Shown in pieces: positions 24,532 to 38,510 of a stretch of DNA of 64,000 nt. Both the position numbers and the translations under genes were made by a program. This stretch comes from Acanthornis magna (lineage: Eukaryota; Chordata; Aves; Passeriformes; Acanthizidae). The first letter of the stretch is position 1. Every line of letters begins with the position of its first letter. Where the stretch lies: NCBI GenBank assembly GCA_036785705.1, contig JAWUZG010000027.1:3453501-3517500 (forward strand). Direction: 5' to 3'. The notes below the pieces were generated by a model. The model worked only from the letters and a program-made list of their open reading frames with translations. It did not search any database and was not told where the DNA came from.

Positions 24532-27500
24532 AGCTTCCTATGCATACGCCAACTCACCAACTCAGGAAGTTCAGCTCTTTATCAGGCCAAAGAGCAACTT
24601 CCATCCCTGAGACAAAACTGAACAGAAACTTCGCATGAAGGACTTTCCAACTGTTTATTAAAAGCATACAGAACTGATATAATATTATTCAGTTCCAAAT
24701 CATTGTTTCCCCAGACTTCCACACTTCTTGGTTCTGTTTTGTTTTCCAGGACTGGGCTTTTCCTTGCTCTTTTCTTACAGCGGTATCTTTTGCAGGCCAG
24801 TTTCCTTCCTGCTGCAGCACTACACAGCTGCCCTCTGGAACATCAGATGTACAAATGCCATTTTAATCCCCACTGGAGAATGACACCAGCCTTCATGGAG
24901 TTTACATTCTTTGGAAACATCAAGAGTGATGAGCTGGACAAGTCTATGGAGGAAACTGAGACTAGGAATGAGGTTTGTATCTTGCTCATACGAGGTCAAT
25001 ATTCACTGCTAACGGGGATTTCTCAGGATTAGGACTACAAATAGGTTGGCAGAATATCTGTGCTGTCTAGGAGTTTCATGGTGGTGTTATCCCCCTCTAA
25101 GCCTACAGTCCAGCCTGTGCAAGTCAGAGTGTTCAGACTGCAGCTGTGAAGGCTTCAACTTAAACCTCGTTCATTCTCCATTTGTCTGTCTGGAACAAAA
25201 TGTCTGAGAACAAAGAAATAGGAAATTTAATCTGTAGAGACATTTTAGGTACAAAACCCCTAACTATGGAACAATCCAGTTTTCCTTTTATGAAATATGC
25301 TTTCACATACCCTCCACCTTCTTCAACTCCATCTATATAAAAGTTTTTACCACGACAGAAAACACTTTTTAAAAGCTGCTTGAAAAAAGGCAGTTCCATC
25401 TAATACAGTTGTTCTGGCCATCACAGAAAGAGCAATTCTTCTGTTAGTACTTCCACTGCATTCCCCCCTCCACCCCCAAAACCAGCAGTGGGATCAATGC
25501 ATGCTTAAATGTGGTGGAGCCTGTAAAGCACAGATGCAGAACAAGGGCAAAGAAAAAAGGGAACTGTTTGAGGAGAGGGAAATCATATAATCATTGGCTC
25601 TGCAGCTGAGAGATGCAACAACAGGTTTTGCTGCAGCAGCCCAAGCTCCCAGGAGGCCTGGGGTATCTGAAGGTCTGTGTGAACTGATGCCAAATACTGG
25701 GAATTTTTCTGTTCCTGAAAAGGATACAGCACAGGAACTGTGCATTGCTACCGAGCTGATCCAGGTATTGTTACATCATATAAACATGCTAAGTAAGAAT
25801 CTATTTAATAAGTACTTATTATTCACACTCTTAAAAATAGCTATTTCACTATTTCCAATCCTAAGAACTTACAAAAATCACAGGCTTTTCTGGAAGGAAA
25901 AATAATATTTGAAACTTTGAGGTTATTTTTTTTTAAAGTGTTGGGATCTTTTTTCAGATGTTAGATTTCATATTTCCAACTTCTCTCTACGATCGAGAAT
26001 TGTTAAGTGATGGAAAGCTGCAATTCTGCTTTCAGAACAAGGTTTCTTTCATGGGACATGCAGAAAACCATCAAGTGTAAGAGCACGAGAAGCAAAAACA
26101 CAGAATATTTTGTGTTGCTTTTTTCAAGTGCTGATTGTAGGGTTTTCAATTTTTATTGTATTTCGTTTTAGCCAACCATGATACCTAACCTCTAAAATGT
26201 TCCCCAAATGCATGCCATTGTTTCTTCCTCCCTGTATTTTTAACCAGAGAGCTGATTTTCTCTCCTTGGGTTTTCCTGAGCAGGGGCAGGTGCCTCTAGG
26301 TAGACTTGCAGAGAGTTATATAGGAATTGTATAATTAAAGACAAGTAACGTGAGGGGAAAAAAGCACACAAATCTGCTCCTCTGCAGTTGTAATTTTGTC
26401 AAAAGTCAACCAAGGGTCCAATTTCAAATTGCCATCTCTCTTTGTCACTGCCTCTGCCTCAGAAGCAGATCAAAGCCTGCCTGCTGGGAGAATATCCAGC
26501 AAAAGGGTTAACCCTACTAATATGATTACTGATAATAAATAATTCATGCTGCTGTGATGCAAACTGAATGAGGCTAAAACCAAAGCAGCACGTGGCACTC
26601 CCACTGCTTGAAGTTTGGCTTGTTCATGAAGTCACAAGGGCTAAAACCAGAGCAGAAGGCTGAACTGTCACTGCCAGTGGACCCCAGCCACCGAAGCATC
26701 TTCATCTACTGCTGCTTTTAGACATCAGCACATTCCCAAAAGGTGAGATAATTCTACCTGCTCAGAATAAACAGTGTTTTGCTGTGCATGAGGTCACACA
26801 CTCATTGGCAGAAGCTTGCAATAAATCTTGGGTAGTTAACTAAATGACAATTGCTGTGTATGAAGGACTTTTAAAAATAAAATCCACATTTAGAAAAGTA
26901 AATCTAATAGGTGGTGCTTAAAGCTAAGCATCCTTTAAGAAAGAAATAATCATGACTTCAGTCTTCCTGCCCATAGAATGGGGGCAACATTACATAGCCG
27001 TTTTCTAAATTACTACAGGATGTTAAGATGGGAGTCTCTACATTAGGACATGATAGTGCTATTTTCCATCTCTTTCCACACCATATTAAGTGTAATGCTT
27101 CCAAAAACCTGCCCCTTCTACATTGCTGCATAGTCAGGTCTGATTTTAAAAAAATAAAGGAGAGTGAGTGAGTGAGTGATCAAGCACACATTACAGCTGC
27201 GCCACTGGGTCAGTAAGTGAGAAGTTAAAATAAGAAGTTCATTCAATAAAATATTGATTCTGGAAACAGATTACAGGAAATCATACCATACCACTAACTT
27301 AATTTATGAGTATTTATATTGCAGGAATTATACCAATATATCAAACACAATGCCTTCAACCTTAGTTCAAAAGAGAATTTTATCTCTAAGCTTTAACAAC
27401 AGGGCTGAAAATAATTCAGATTATATGGGCAGCATTTTAGCAGCCCATTTTCATCTTCTTTAAAAGCAACATTCTAATGCATGATGGTTAAGGATCAAGT

Positions 27501-30500
27501 TGGGATTATGAGGAGAATGTTAAACATATACCAAGTAATACATCTGTTTTGAATAAAAGATGTTGCATAGAGTCCCAGTTCATTTTTTTTCAACTCTTTG
27601 CTGTACGTGTTGTAGCTGCTAAGTGAAACCACGCATCAGATAAATACATCACTTCAGCAACAGATTGCTAATCAATTGTCTGACATGCTCTGAAATATGT
27701 GGGTTAAAAATACTTGGGGGCAAAGGCTTTTCTAGTTTGGAAAAAATCTGTTTCATGTTCTGTTGTGGTTCATTCTTCCATCTCTGAGCTTCTAGGATGT
27801 GCTATTGTCTCCAGACTGGTGCTGGGCCATTCTCTCCATGGTGGGAAAGCAGCAGGCCTTGCACCATGTTCCCTGCCATTTCCAAACACCAGTCTGAGGG
27901 AAAGGCATATCTGCTGGCCTGTCAGTCTCAGGCCAGCAAACAGGCTGCTCCCAATAAGAGAATCATGAAAATACTCTGATTGCTGTATCTTAAGACTTGG
28001 ATATTATTTTGAAGCAACTGTTTTTTCAGAAGGTTAATTTATAAGTTCTGATATTTGGATGGCTTTAAATTTTCTTTTCTTCAATTGGAATAGGAAACTG
28101 CAAACTTGCCATAGCATACAGTTTGTCAAAATTACTGTTTGCCTCATTAACATTTTCATTTCAAGCATGTCAGAACTTCACACTTATAAGGATTTTAAAC
28201 AGCCGCCTTTTCAAATCTGTTTAATAACAGTAACAAGCATGACTAGTTCCTAATATTCAACCAAAAGTACTTTTAATACTTCAATACAAGGGTGCATGTA
28301 GACTCCGTGTGCGCTAGGCTGCAGCTCCTGTTCCTCCAGAATTCTGGAAGCAGTTCTCCCCTTTCCCATTCTTGATATCCTCCCGATCTGCAGTCTCACC
28401 TCCTTGTCTTCACAGGAGCTCTTTGTCAGCTTCCTCGTGGGGCAGAGTAGGAGGGCATTTAGGTTTTTATTTCCTGATGAGGGGGAAAAATCCAGTAGAA
28501 ACAGCTGCCACACAAAGGCCAAGTGTTTAAGATGGTGCTCTGGTACTTGTCTCATGCAGCCTTCAAACAGCTTCACTCAGGAACCAGAGATATTTTCCAA
28601 GTAGTGAGTGATTTAAACTCTATTTGATGCTCTCTAGTTCTCATGCTGCAGAAAACAGTGAACAATCACTCCCACTTCAGCTTCTCCACTCCACTAACTC
28701 CTATTGTGTCATTGTCCAGTGACATTTTTTCCATGCCAAAGTGCTTTGGACAATTGATTTTGGTCAAAGAACATCACAGTCACATTTCTATGTCTGCCAC
28801 TGCTGCAACCCACCCAAACTTTCTCACATTCATCTGAGGAAGAGTAATCAAACAAGTCCCCATACACTAAAGAGCCTTGAAGCTGCTGGCCCCCACGAAC
28901 TCCACCATTCCTACATCAACAGGTATCAGAGACAGAAAGCTTAGCAAAACCACAATCATCACCTGTCACTCTGATCCTGGGCTGACCTTTGGATATTTCC
29001 TCACTGGTGTAATTCTCGGTGTTTTTCTGATAACCTGAGATGCAGATGCATGTGATGACGGAAGAAACACTTTGAACCTGATACAGTGCTGGGTTATGGT
29101 TTTGTGCAGTCCTTCTGCTGTGACTGTGAAGCAGGCAGAGAGTTCTTACTCATTGTAGTATCCGCTCAGAACCAGAGGCATTTACAGTCCCACTAGGACC
29201 TGGCTGAAGACCCAACTCCTTTCTACTACACAGAGCAATCCTCCTGGGGCAGATTCTTCAGCATTTAGCTGCCAGTGCAAGGGCAATAAATGCTCGGTGT
29301 TCCTGAGGCAAAGAAATCCTAGTGACACCAGCAGATGTTCCTGCAGCCAGTGGAAACTGGCACACATAGGAAATGCAGCTTCCAGGGGGAAAAAACGGAT
29401 TTATGGAGTGAGTGGGAAGTTTTCCAAGGGGCTCCCACAGCCCAAAGGGACACCTACTAGCAGAGCTGGCAATGGGACTCAGTGTCTTTGTGCCCCTTTG
29501 CTCTCACCCCAGGGCTGTGTCTCAGGTACAGTCCCTAGGAGCACTACAGCAGAGCTCTGCAGCAGAGGAGCAGCGTTTGCCAGCTGAAGGAGATTTGATG
29601 CCATCCGAGCTACACCAGGCTCTAAACCCAACAGGTTAGTCTGGCAGCCTCCTTTTCCTGGCAGCACAGCTGTGTCCACACCAGGAACTTTGCTGGCTGA
29701 GCTCCACTGGGCAGGTGGGATTTTTTTTTTTTTCAGATCCAGACTAACATCAAACTAAGAGCAGAGTTTCTAATGTACGCCTGTAAGAAACATCTCTGAC
29801 CTAAAAAGCTCCATTACCTCTGCACGTAGCAGAGAGCTGTCTTGTCCCTCAACTCCAACTACAAAAAAACTTAGTGTCCTCCGAAAAAGGAGGTGGGAAG
29901 ACTGATGATGATGATGGATCACAGGAATGTCAGAAATGCTTCTGAGTTTGCCTGTGACAGAAGCATTTGATTTCTGCACTAACAAGACAATTGGTGAATC
30001 CTCCTATTACTGCTGGTACGCGAGAGACATGGGATCGTGATACACATTAGAGCAGAACCAACTTCAGCTTTGGAAAGCAGAGTAGGACCACTTCCATGCA
30101 AGGTTGGTTTGTTGTTTTTTTTTAAATAAGGATTTGGTTAATTTGGTTGATTACTGAGCTTACAGATGTCCTACTTTCAATTCCAGTACAGGGACAGTAA
30201 AGTTATACAAAATTAATATGCATTTAGAAAGGAATCAAGACATGGAGCATTAATCCCAGATTAGCTGTTTACTTGTTGATATTGTGTATCTTTTTGCTAT
30301 AGGACCTCATTAGCTAAACAAAACAAACCTCTTTGTAAGAAGCTCTGTGGAACAGTAATGTAAACTGGAGATCTGACCTTGTATGAACTGTTGTCACCAA
30401 GTGCATCCTCCACTATCCTTAAGCACCTTTTAGCCTTTTACAGGTATTTTTTGTGATTCACTTGATTTAAAAATAAAGCAATCTTTACTGAGAGAAATTC

Positions 30501-33204
30501 TCCATCTCGTGTGACAAATACCTTGAATGAGGACCAGTCAGATGTCCTCAGTCTTTGTCAAATTTTTAAAAAAAAACCTAATACAATATTAACATAATGC
30601 CAATGCAATATTAACACTGGTCATTTTATAAACATGGAGAATGAAAAAGATCTTGAACGTTATAAATGAGGTTTTCTATAAAATGTCTCTATAAAATGAG
30701 ACTCTTTGTATTCAGGTAGTAGAACACATATCTTTGATTACTAAATATGTGCATTAACCTAATTTATATTTTAAGTGAAATATAATGAAATGTACAGGAT
30801 ATGTGGAGTATAAAGTCACACACCTGTAAAAAGCCTATCTGTTGCATTTCCTGACTTTAAAAAAAACCCCAGCATTTGAAAACTTGATTCCTAAATAAAA
30901 TCTGCAATCTGGTACATTAATAATAACTGGTGTTATGTAAAGCTAAAATCTGCTGCCAAACATGACGGTTGCCAAGTCAACACTGACTTGCAGATAACCA
31001 TTATCACGATGGAGAGTTTTTCCTGGATAAGAACTTATTCACTGAAAATACAGTTTTCACAAATCAAAGCAGCATTTAACTTATGAAAATTCTGGCAAAC
31101 ACATCTGAACATTTTTTTTCAGTGACGAAAATCCTTTGGTTTTATTAATCCATTAGAAGAAGAGCATTCAAGAGCATGACCCCACAGGGCAAAGGTTAAG
31201 GCAGAAGTTAGGATATCTATTTTGCAATTTCTGTTCCAAATTCACTTAAGAGGAGATTTTGTCTTTTAATTCTCCCTCACTGGGCTGTTAGTAAAAGGAG
31301 AGGGGAAAAGAAGAATGATGAAAATTATCATCTGCTCCTATTTATCCAGATATATCACTCTGTCTTTTTCCTTTCATTAAAAGTGGCCAGAAATATTTTG
31401 CATAAGACAGTAATGTTAATGTGCCATTATTAAAATGTTTGAATTTGGTTCTGCCTGACCAATATGCAAAACCTTATCCTGGCTGCCAAAACCAAAACAT
31501 CATTTATTCACCTGTTTTGATTTTTTTAAATCAGTACCTTTAGTAATGCATTTTCCAGGACTCTCTTCCTTTAGAAAAATCTGTCCTGTGGAACCCTGCC
31601 CCATCCAGAGGAATAGAAAGGGATCAAACACAGGCAGGATGTAAAAATCTCACTGCTGTGCAGGGACAGGAAGCTGAAACATGAACAATCAGTAACTAAG
31701 AGAATCATCACAGAGCCTGGCTTTTACTAGAAAGAACAGGCTGCAGGTGCTGCAGCCAACATTCTCATTGTATAGAAACACAGATTTTTATCACTTAGAA
31801 TGCTTCGCTTCCATGTGCAATACCAAAAAACACGGTCGGCATCTGAACTCCTGGACCAGGTGATCAAATGGACCCTGCCCAGCCACAGTCAGTGTCCCTC
31901 AGTGCTCCTTCCTCAGCTGCATTCAGCATTAATCCCAGCTGATCCAGATTAGAGGGAGCTGAAACCCAGATTGGATAGCACTCCCACTCAAAATATAAAC
32001 CAAAGAAAATTATATTGATCTATTTCAGAGGCTTATAGAACACTGCAAGCTCATTTAACTAAATGTTCATTAAGAAACCATGGCAAGTAACAAAGACGGG
32101 ACCTAGCTGGAACCTGTTTTTCCAGAGTTAGAGATACCTTATTCATTTCACTATTTTCTTTTCTTTCACAAGTTTCCCGTTGCAGACCTTTTAAGAAAAA
32201 GCTGTATTTAAGATGAAAAACCAAACCTCTTCTTAAGAACCAACAATACTCTCTCTAGGGGTTGTTTTATGCAACTCTAATTTTACAGTTTCCTCTTCAC
32301 ATTGGATAAGAATCTTGGATAGCGTCAGAGATTTGGTATGTGGACACGATCTTGGCCCCTGGATATGAAGTTGTCATAGTTACTCTGGATGGTTTCTAAC
32401 ATGACCAAATCTCCACAGGATCCTTCCCAAGTTTCATGGTCTGCAGAGACTTCTCTTTAAAAAAACAAGAGTTTGCAAGACTGTGTGTGTAAGACAGTTT
32501 TTCAGGTAGAGTTTGGCATTTTCTTTTGGAAAGTAGTATTTTTTAAAATTGTAAAATAGGGAAAGGGTGAGAAAGAGAAACTATGGACCAACTAAGAGAA
32601 AGCTCATCATCTAAAACCACAACAAATGATCCAATTCTTTCATGCAAACGATACTAAATTCTGGTTTGGTCACAGCAGTGTAGAACTGGAATAAATTCAT
32701 CAACACTGGAGAAGTTGAACTTGAATTATCCCAGAACAGCTGAGAGTAAAGCCAGGCCTTCAGTTTTCATATTTCGTTCAGCTCTCCTGTAACTTAAGAT
32801 GAAACATAAATCAGCAGCTCATTGTCTCTGGAAATACATGTAAAACAAAGTAATTTTCTTCTGGGCCTAAAGACAAAAGAATGGTTTAATTACCTTTAGC
32901 TTCAAAGCAATAATCTTGAAGTATGGTCATACTTCAGAATACGGTATTATAATCCTCTTAACATGGGAGAAAGCAACATTTTCCAAACTATTTCACCCTA
33001 GATACTCAGGTTAGTCTGCTCTTTTCCACTGTCAATGCAGGAGGCAAGAGCGGAATAAATCATGAACAGGGACTGTTGATTCTAAAGGCAACTAAGGGGT
33101 ATGTTCATAGCAGAGAAGACAAAAAGGGAAATTTAGTAAATGGAAAGTGGTTTAGAACAAGCTCTTCAGGGAGACCTATTGCCACAAAATACTACTGTGG
33201 AAAT
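24532..33204. other. Long gene-free stretch (8.7 kb)
   Basis: AT-rich DNA with very few recognisable repeats: a (GAGT)n at 27162-27179 and poly-T at 29720-29732. No credible coding exon. The low repeat content over so long a stretch is unusual beside the neighbouring intervals and would fit retained non-coding regulatory DNA, but that is only inference. Confidence 0.45.
27162..27179 (+). repeat. (GAGT)n short microsatellite
   Basis: Four and a half GAGT units. Confidence 0.9.
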
Positions 33205-33400
33205 TTAAAAACAACAACAACAAACAAAAAAACTACAAACAAACAAAAAAGATCCCCAAAACAAAAAAAACCCAAAAGAACTCCAAAAAACAAACAAACA
33301 AAACCAACAACAACAGCAGCAACAAAAAACCCAAACAAAGAAACCCCCTAAACAAAACAAACAAACAAACAAAAAAAAAAAACCCAACCAAAAAAACCCC
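33205..33400 (+). repeat. A/C-rich (AAAC/AAC)n low-complexity tract
   Basis: About 195 bases almost without G or T, mixing AAC, AAAC and poly-A with CCC. It closely resembles the tract at 24362-24531. Cys/Phe/Leu-rich minus-strand frames and Lys/Thr/Asn-rich plus frames are its translations. Confidence 0.95.
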
Positions 33401-33405
33401 CAACT

Positions 33406-33498
33406 CATCGTGGCAGGTTAGGTCTGTTTTGAGTAGGAGGTTGGACCAGATGACCTCCAAAGTGCCTTCCAATCTAAATCATTCCATGATTCTAAATG
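33406..33498 (+). mobile_element. CR1 LINE 3' end (sense)
   Basis: 'ggttggaccagatgacctcc', 'agtgccttccaatctaaatcattccatgattct' is the sense-strand CR1 terminus. It starts immediately after the A/C-rich tract at 33205-33400. Confidence 0.85.
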
Positions 33499-36400
33499 AA
33501 CTGGACTTTTCCTGTAAACGTATTTGTTCAAGAGACTGAAAAAGATTTAAGAATCAAGATTGATTGGATAGGTACTTACTATTACAGCAGAAATTACAAG
33601 TAGTCACAAGCAGCAAAAATATGCCTTCCTCAGGAATATGAAAAGTAATGACCCTATCATCTGAGCATTCAAATAAAGTCTGGTCAGAGAAAAATACGTG
33701 TAACGCTTGTAGCATTTTCCCTAAGCTTTCCCACTGATGGAACACAAGCTTTTGGTCACGTGTATTGCTGCTTCTCTCTCAACTGCAGTCCTTGTGTTGG
33801 ATTCCAAAAGACCCAAGGAAATGATGCTGCTGAATACAAAATTTTATGATTGTCTTAATGGAAAATGTTTCGCTGTATAACTTCTAGGAAATTTAGCCTT
33901 AATACGGGATATGCATCATTCATGAACTGGGCACTTAATTTTTATTGCCTTGTTGGTTAAGTTAATTACATTATGACTGCTAGCAATTTTTCATCAAAAC
34001 AGGAGGCTGTTTTACCATATTTTTTACATTTCACTCCTCTGGAGTACACTGGAAAGTATCAGAAATGTAGACAGAGGACCACTGTTAAATGGTGGTATTT
34101 GTGCTTGTAAGTTTAATCCAAAATAAAGTTGCCATAAACCAACAATAAAATGGAATATAAGACTGACACTAAAGAAGTGGAATTTGCCACAGTGAACCAG
34201 CGAAAAGAGGAATCTTAGAGGTATATTAGGTGAAAAATAGGTAATGTGTGAAGTTTTTTGGATTGAATCTCCTATTGCACGTGTGTTACTTGGCAGTGCT
34301 TTGGGGTTCCAGCTGTGAATTACAAACATGGTCAGATGAGGAACTAAACAAAAGCAACAACAAAAGAGTCACAGAGACTCTGCTGACGCCAGTGTGTGTG
34401 TACAGGCCCAGCTTCCCTACCCAAAAATTCCACTGAGGTCTCTACTTCCATCCCACTCAATCCAACCACAGAGAGAATCCCTTTTTATTCCAAGGAAGAT
34501 ATTAGAGTCAAAATGGACCATGTTGCACTAATTTGAAGAATAAACACAATAATTCTTCCTAGTGCAGATAAAATATGCCAAATGAGCTCTGTTAGTTCAA
34601 ATGTGGGCATTTTTATGCTTGCATTTATGTGCAGAGCTGTAACCCTGGGAGCTATTCTGGTGTTCACGTGTCCATCTCTGTGTTCCCCCAGTGTTTGGAT
34701 GTGTAGCTGGTTTTAGCTCTGAATCAGCAGCACAAGAGACTGAACTGCTCTCAGTGATTAAAGGCAGATACCATTAAACACTTTCAGGACACAATTACAG
34801 AGCTTTTTCACTCCTCTGCTGCTATTGACTTAAAGGAGTTTGAGCTTCTGCTGATAGTTAGCCTTTCACAGCTGGGACCACCTCTGACTCAAACACGTGG
34901 AACTGATCTATGTGGTACCACTATGGTCCTCAGAGATATATGGTTAAGGTGTTCTTCAAGATTAGGCCCCAAGCCTGAGGAAAGGTTACTCAACTGTTAT
35001 GAAATGTACAAGTACCATTGTAGAATTATTTTCTGTTTTCTCAACTTTTATTGTGGCTTTGTTGGTAGTATTTTTTTTCCTCTGAAAAGGCCACAGTTTA
35101 AAGCTTCTCCAACAAAGATATATTTCCTTCCAATGGATTTACAGCTTGACATTTTTTGGCTTTTACTCCCCTTGCAGTACACCTTTAAACCTTTAAACAT
35201 TTTTTAGGCCATGCATATCTTGCAAGGATCCACAGGTATTTCCTGAGACAAGGAAAGTGCAGAGATGACAAAAGTCTCCCTTCTCACTAAGGTGTATATG
35301 CACCCTCATCCTTCTTCTTTTTTTGTTTTCCCTTTGTTAATGATCATCTACTTCGAAATATGGATTTAAAAGATTGGACTGTCTTTCTTCAGATGAGGAC
35401 ATCTTATCACCAGGAATTGTAAGCCTAGGCCACTGTGGAGATGCTATAAAGACACCAGCTCTAAACACAGTTCCTCCCCTGAAAGGCTCACTATAAGACA
35501 CCGCAGCTGGACACAACACACCCAGAAAAAGAAAGAAAAGAGAGACTTGTAGTGGTATTTGGCAAAAGATCAGGTAAATTTTCACTTGGACAATACCTTC
35601 CTGTTAGGAGATCACCTGTATGACTACATGAATGCTGGTCAGTTGTACTTACCCAGCCAAGCCAATGCTGGGGGAAAACAAACAATTAATCCATGGGAGT
35701 TGTGTTGCCCTCAATATATTCCTGGGTGAAAAGACATAAACAAATGTTCCATGCTGAGCAGGACATCACAGCAGCACAGGATTCAGATTTGAACCCTGAA
35801 GCCCCTGGAGATCTGGAGAAGGCAGCCTCCCCGACCTTCCCAGAGCGTAGTATTTTGAGGGCTTTTTCTGCAGCTGTTCTCTCACTTAATCCTTTTTACC
35901 TTCTGAAGCCACTGGCAAGGAGGGAAGAAGTTCCAAAGACAAGAATTTAATGGTTCTTTAAGGTCCCACAGGTGAGGACTTGGCAATCTGGAGAAGACTG
36001 TTTCCTCCTGCCGTGTCCCCCTTCCCTCTTCCTGCCCCTGCCTTGGCACATCGTCCCTCCATACTCTTGGAAAATTTAGATTTGAGCTTAGCTGGAACCA
36101 AACTCTGCACTCCAGCAAGGCTCAGCTAAAAGGCCTGATGAGGAAACTCTGCTGCTGAGAAACATCTGGGCTTTGTTTTATGTAACCAAAGAGTTAAAAT
36201 TATTGTCAGGAATAGCATAATGTATAAAAGCTGCAAACACCCAACTGTAGTGTCAGACTTCCAAATTGTACAAATGTATTTGTCTCTCATATTAGTAAAT
36301 GTTATTTGAACAGAAATAGCACATTGTAACAGTCTAACAAGAAGCAGTCTTTCTGATGACGTTTGAGACATCTTTGCTCCACTGTATGGAAATATTTAAG

Positions 36401-37379
36401 ACTTAAAAGATTTATATTACAAAATAGCATTTTAAATGGTTCAGTCCTGTTCCCAAGTAAAGTCAAAGAGGGGGTTACCGTCAGCTTCAGTGAGAATGGC
36501 ATAATAGCCAAGATGCATTTTAACATGATTTTTTTTCTGCTTTGTTCCAAGAGTCAAGATGTCTCTCCAAAGGCGCCCCTACTCCTTAAGAAAAAAAGAA
36601 AAAAGGAAAAAAAGAAAAAAAAAAGAAAGAAAAAAAAAAGAAAAATAAAAAAATTCTAGCAAGTTATCAAGCATCAGTCACTGTCATGGCCAAACATGAA
36701 CATCCATCGAGACCTCTGAATGCCAGAGCTCCACCACACAAAATATGTTGGGCACAGAGAAACACCGTGTATTTCCAAGTTTAGGATTGGAAGGCTTCTG
36801 TTGCCTTTTAAAATACCTTCTCACAATGTCCAACACTCCCATTTGCTTTGAGACAAGGATTCTCACCTTATGCACACACTTCAAAGATAAAACTCAACAT
36901 GAACTAGTAAGTAATACAATCTGATCCTTTAAAGGGATTTGAGTTTGAGTAAAGTCAGCAGCCTTTGATTCATTGTCTTTTTTATGATTGACAGACGCTA
37001 AATTAAATTATATAAATGAACAAGCAGTACCATAAATGTTTTATTTTAATTTAAATAGCACAAGGACAAACATTTATCTTCAACTGAGATTTCCCACCAG
37101 CCTCCAGAATTAAAATGTTTTTCTTTGTTAGTTTTTATGTTTCATGCTCAGATTTTTTAATAGTTATTTGGATCATACATTTTGCATTTCTGTTGATCCT
37201 TAGATGTGAATAGCAAAAGGATATCTAGCTTCTTGATAGAAGTTTACAGGAAACATGGAAATGACATATCCTAATATTCAGTTTATTCTTTCTTCTTCTG
37301 TTTCTTATTATTTATCTTCCTTTTTAGTAATTGATTTAGAATCATAAGTTCTGTTGGTGACTTTCTACTGTGCATATGT
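33499..37379. other. Gene-free stretch
   Basis: AT-rich non-coding DNA. Apart from the A/G tract at 36.6 kb I recognise no gene, RNA or mobile element. Confidence 0.5.
36587..36655 (+). repeat. A/G-rich low-complexity tract
   Basis: Runs of A separated by single or double G. The Lys-rich plus frame ending here is an artefact. Confidence 0.9.
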
Positions 37380-37522
37380 GAGCTGGGACAGCCTTCCCTA
37401 GTCCAGGCTGCTCCAAGTCCTGTCCCACCTGGCTTTGAACACTTCCAGGGGTGGGGCAACCACAGCTTCCCTGGGCACCTGTGCCAGGGCCTCAGCACAC
37501 TCCTTTCCCTGGTGCCACGCTT
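37380..37522 (-). mobile_element. CR1 LINE fragment (antisense, internal to the tail)
   Basis: 'gggacagccttccctagtccaggctgctcc', 'ggctttgaacacttccagggg', 'ggggcaaccacagcttccctgggcacctgtgcc' and 'agggcctcagcacac' match the antisense CR1 tail in order. The terminal 'aatcatagaat' end is missing or replaced. Confidence 0.85.
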
Positions 37523-37930
37523 CGGTGTTCTGCTTCAAAAGCCCTAAGTGACCCTTGAAGCTTAAACACACTCAGACAAATTCATCCCAGACATTTGTGA
37601 GGGACAACATGGGAATGTCAGCAAATGTGATCCGGTGACTTAATCAGAACCAAGTTAGCAGAGACAGAGCAAACCTGTCCATCTCCTGAGAGTCCTGGGG
37701 GACTGCTGCACGAGGGTGAAGGCCTGGAAGGGCTGGGAAAGGGTGGTATGAGGACAGGAAAAAACTTCACAAACCCAAACCACAACAAACCAACACATTT
37801 TATAGGAGGGGGAAAGGTTCGAATCTAGTTGTATATTTTAAAGGGAAAAGGTTAGAAAAACCTTCAGGGAGAGCACCCACAGAGTTAATTTCCAGCAGCA
37901 CTTGAGGCAACAAAGCCTGGGAAGGCTCCC

Positions 37931-37945
37931 GGCGCCCTCTGGTGC
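37931..37945 (-). promoter_or_regulatory. Strong CTCF-like motif
   Basis: The reverse strand reads GCACCAGAGGGCGCC, matching the CTCF core CCACNAGRGGGCGC at all informative positions except the first C. It lies about 1 kb left of the distal CpG domain and has the same orientation as the CTCF-like motif at 44227-44240. Confidence 0.55.
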
Positions 37946-38151
37946 GAGGCGGCAGCAGGAGTGGAAATTTCCTCTGGAAAACAGCTTTGTCCAAAGTTCA
38001 GGCAGATAAAATGACTCTTAAGCGTCCCGATGGGACGAGGCGTAATTTGATTCCCCAAGGGAAGCTTTGCTTGGGGTGCAGCTTAGTTTGGGGGTGATGG
38101 GAAGGGAAGGCGGAAGGTTGCTTTGTATTTTTATTATTTTTACTTTTTTTT

Positions 38152-38207
38152 TCTTTCTTTTTTTCTTTCTTTCTTTCTTTCTTTCTTTCTCTCTTTCTTT
38201 TTTTTCC
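38152..38207 (+). repeat. (TTTC)n microsatellite
   Basis: T-rich start, then about ten TTTC units with one CTCT interruption. The minus-strand Lys/Glu/Arg-rich frame across it is a repeat artefact. Confidence 0.95.
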
Positions 38208-38462
38208 CCTCCGGAGTCTCAAGTTGAGCTGCCTGCAATATGAAGAAAGGAGCCCTGAAAGCCGGTGAATTAAAACCTCACAGGATCCTCGGAATAATGG
38301 CTGCAGCATGACAAACATCTTTAAAAAAACAACAAAACCCCCATACCCATGCACTCCTGTTTCCCTCCTGTCTGGAGTTTTCAAGGGAGGGATAGCCTAA
38401 AGGAGTATGGAGGAGAAATGTCTTCTTCCAACATGACTTAAATACAAAAATGGAAAAGCCTT

Positions 38463-38510
38463 TAAAAAAAGAGAGGGAAAAAAAAAAAACCCAAACAAAC
38501 AACAAAACAG
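38463..38510 (+). repeat. A-rich/(AAAC)n low-complexity tract
   Basis: A-runs, then CCCAAACAAACAACAAAAC. Its reverse-strand frame is Phe-rich and spurious. Confidence 0.85.

Noticed and set aside
24225..24560. Cys/Phe/Leu-rich frame resembling a membrane protein
   Set aside because: Translation of the reverse strand of the A/C-rich tract. The frame at 33205-33472 is rejected for the same reason.
24827..24840. CTCF-like CCAGAGGGCAGC on the minus strand
   Set aside because: The core fits but the 5' half (TTCC instead of CCAC) does not. Weaker than the two sites reported.
37812..37826. tRNA B-box-like GGTTCGAATCT
   Set aside because: No A box at the right distance and no cloverleaf arms around it.
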